From positions 1 to 5,693 of the forward strand of contig CALLPZ010000215.1 of the NCBI GenBank assembly GCA_938015405.1: 5,693 nt of DNA, in the 5' to 3' direction. Made by a program: the position numbers and the translations under genes. Position 1 is the first letter of the stretch; each line of letters begins with the position of its first letter. Origin of the DNA: an uncultured Pseudanabaenaceae cyanobacterium. Its GTDB lineage: Bacteria; Cyanobacteriota; Cyanobacteriia; PCC-9006; JAAUQQ01. Below are positions 5,428 through 5,693 of the stretch, piece after piece. The notes beneath the pieces were generated by a model. The model was given only the letters and a program-made list of their open reading frames with translations, was not told the origin of the DNA and did not search any database.

Positions 5428-5693
5428 ATGTCCAGCACGACCCTTTCCACGACAGATTCAACCTTTCCCCAAGCCACGGATCTGGCTCCCGACAATTATC
5501 TATTCGTCGGGGTCGCAACCTGCTTCGTCAAAGAAGACGGAGAAGTCCGCGAAGTCACAGTCATTGAGCCCGTACCGTCTTCCACCAGCGAAACGCTATT
5601 GGCAGGGGTGCCCACGTCCTACAAGACGATCCACGCAACGACGTTAGGAACCGTAATGGCGGGAAATGAGCCCCAGCGCCTGGCTGAGTTCCC
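5428..5693 (+). CDS. N-terminal part of an unidentified protein, probably cyanobacterial-conserved; cut by window edge
   Basis: An open frame from the ATG at 5428 runs 88 codons to the window end without a stop. A Ser/Thr-rich leader (residues 1-20, starting MSSTTLSTTDSTF) precedes a well-formed segment: NYLFVGVATCFVKEDGEVRE (24-43), VTVIEPVPSS (44-53), then GVPTSYKTIHATTLG (60-74). Alternating hydrophobic and charged residues suggest a soluble beta-rich fold, and no signal peptide or membrane helix is visible. The pattern looks like a conserved cyanobacterial protein, but I cannot name the family. Third-position choice favours G and C as in the neighbouring genes. No Shine-Dalgarno is seen before the ATG. 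Upstream lie 140 bases separating it from a terminator, so it probably has its own promoter. I infer no function. Confidence 0.8.
   Translation, partial: MSSTTLSTTDSTFPQATDLAPDNYLFVGVATCFVKEDGEVREVTVIEPVPSSTSETLLAGVPTSYKTIHATTLGTVMAGNEPQRLAEF

Noticed and set aside
1..5693. CRISPR array, insertion sequence or toxin-antitoxin pair
   Set aside because: No evenly spaced repeats, no transposase motif, and no small overlapping gene pair were found on either strand.

Overview
The window is most likely chromosomal DNA of a cyanobacterium. A 29-residue photosystem I subunit (PsaM) is encoded in it. Five copies of the cyanobacterial HIP1 octamer GCGATCGC occur in 5.7 kb, where chance would give about 0.1. 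Two further genes look like proteins typical of the phylum. The closest organism cannot be named from sequence alone.

Left part, minus strand: phoU (2843-3514) is followed, after a 381-bp spacer, by a 785-codon RNase II/R-family gene (104-2461), probably the cyanobacterial zam type. A possible further gene starts at 38 and leaves the window. The spacer carries a promoter-like sequence and a small terminator-like hairpin, so the RNase gene may have its own leader rather than simply being read from phoU. Its active-site aspartate cluster is visibly altered, although the rest of the RNB fold and the S1 domain look intact.

Centre: a 321-bp divergent intergenic region separates phoU from psaM (plus strand, 3836-3925). 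It holds a 10-bp inverted repeat placed symmetrically toward both genes, and short direct repeats upstream of psaM.

Right part, plus strand: psaM is followed by 727 bp without a convincing protein gene but rich in inverted repeats. These include a perfect 16-bp hairpin, a set of nested helices (4130-4278), a 14-bp palindrome, and competing helices before the next gene. This is the most likely place for an undescribed RNA. Then come a gene for a small single-pass membrane protein with FtsB/FtsL-like topology (4653-5156), a good terminator (5255-5288), and the first 88 codons of an unidentified gene (5428 to the window edge).

The genes do not form one pathway. They are housekeeping functions (phosphate signalling, RNA metabolism, photosystem I, a possible envelope protein) in a mosaic order common in cyanobacterial chromosomes. 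No mobile element, CRISPR array, tRNA or rRNA gene was found.
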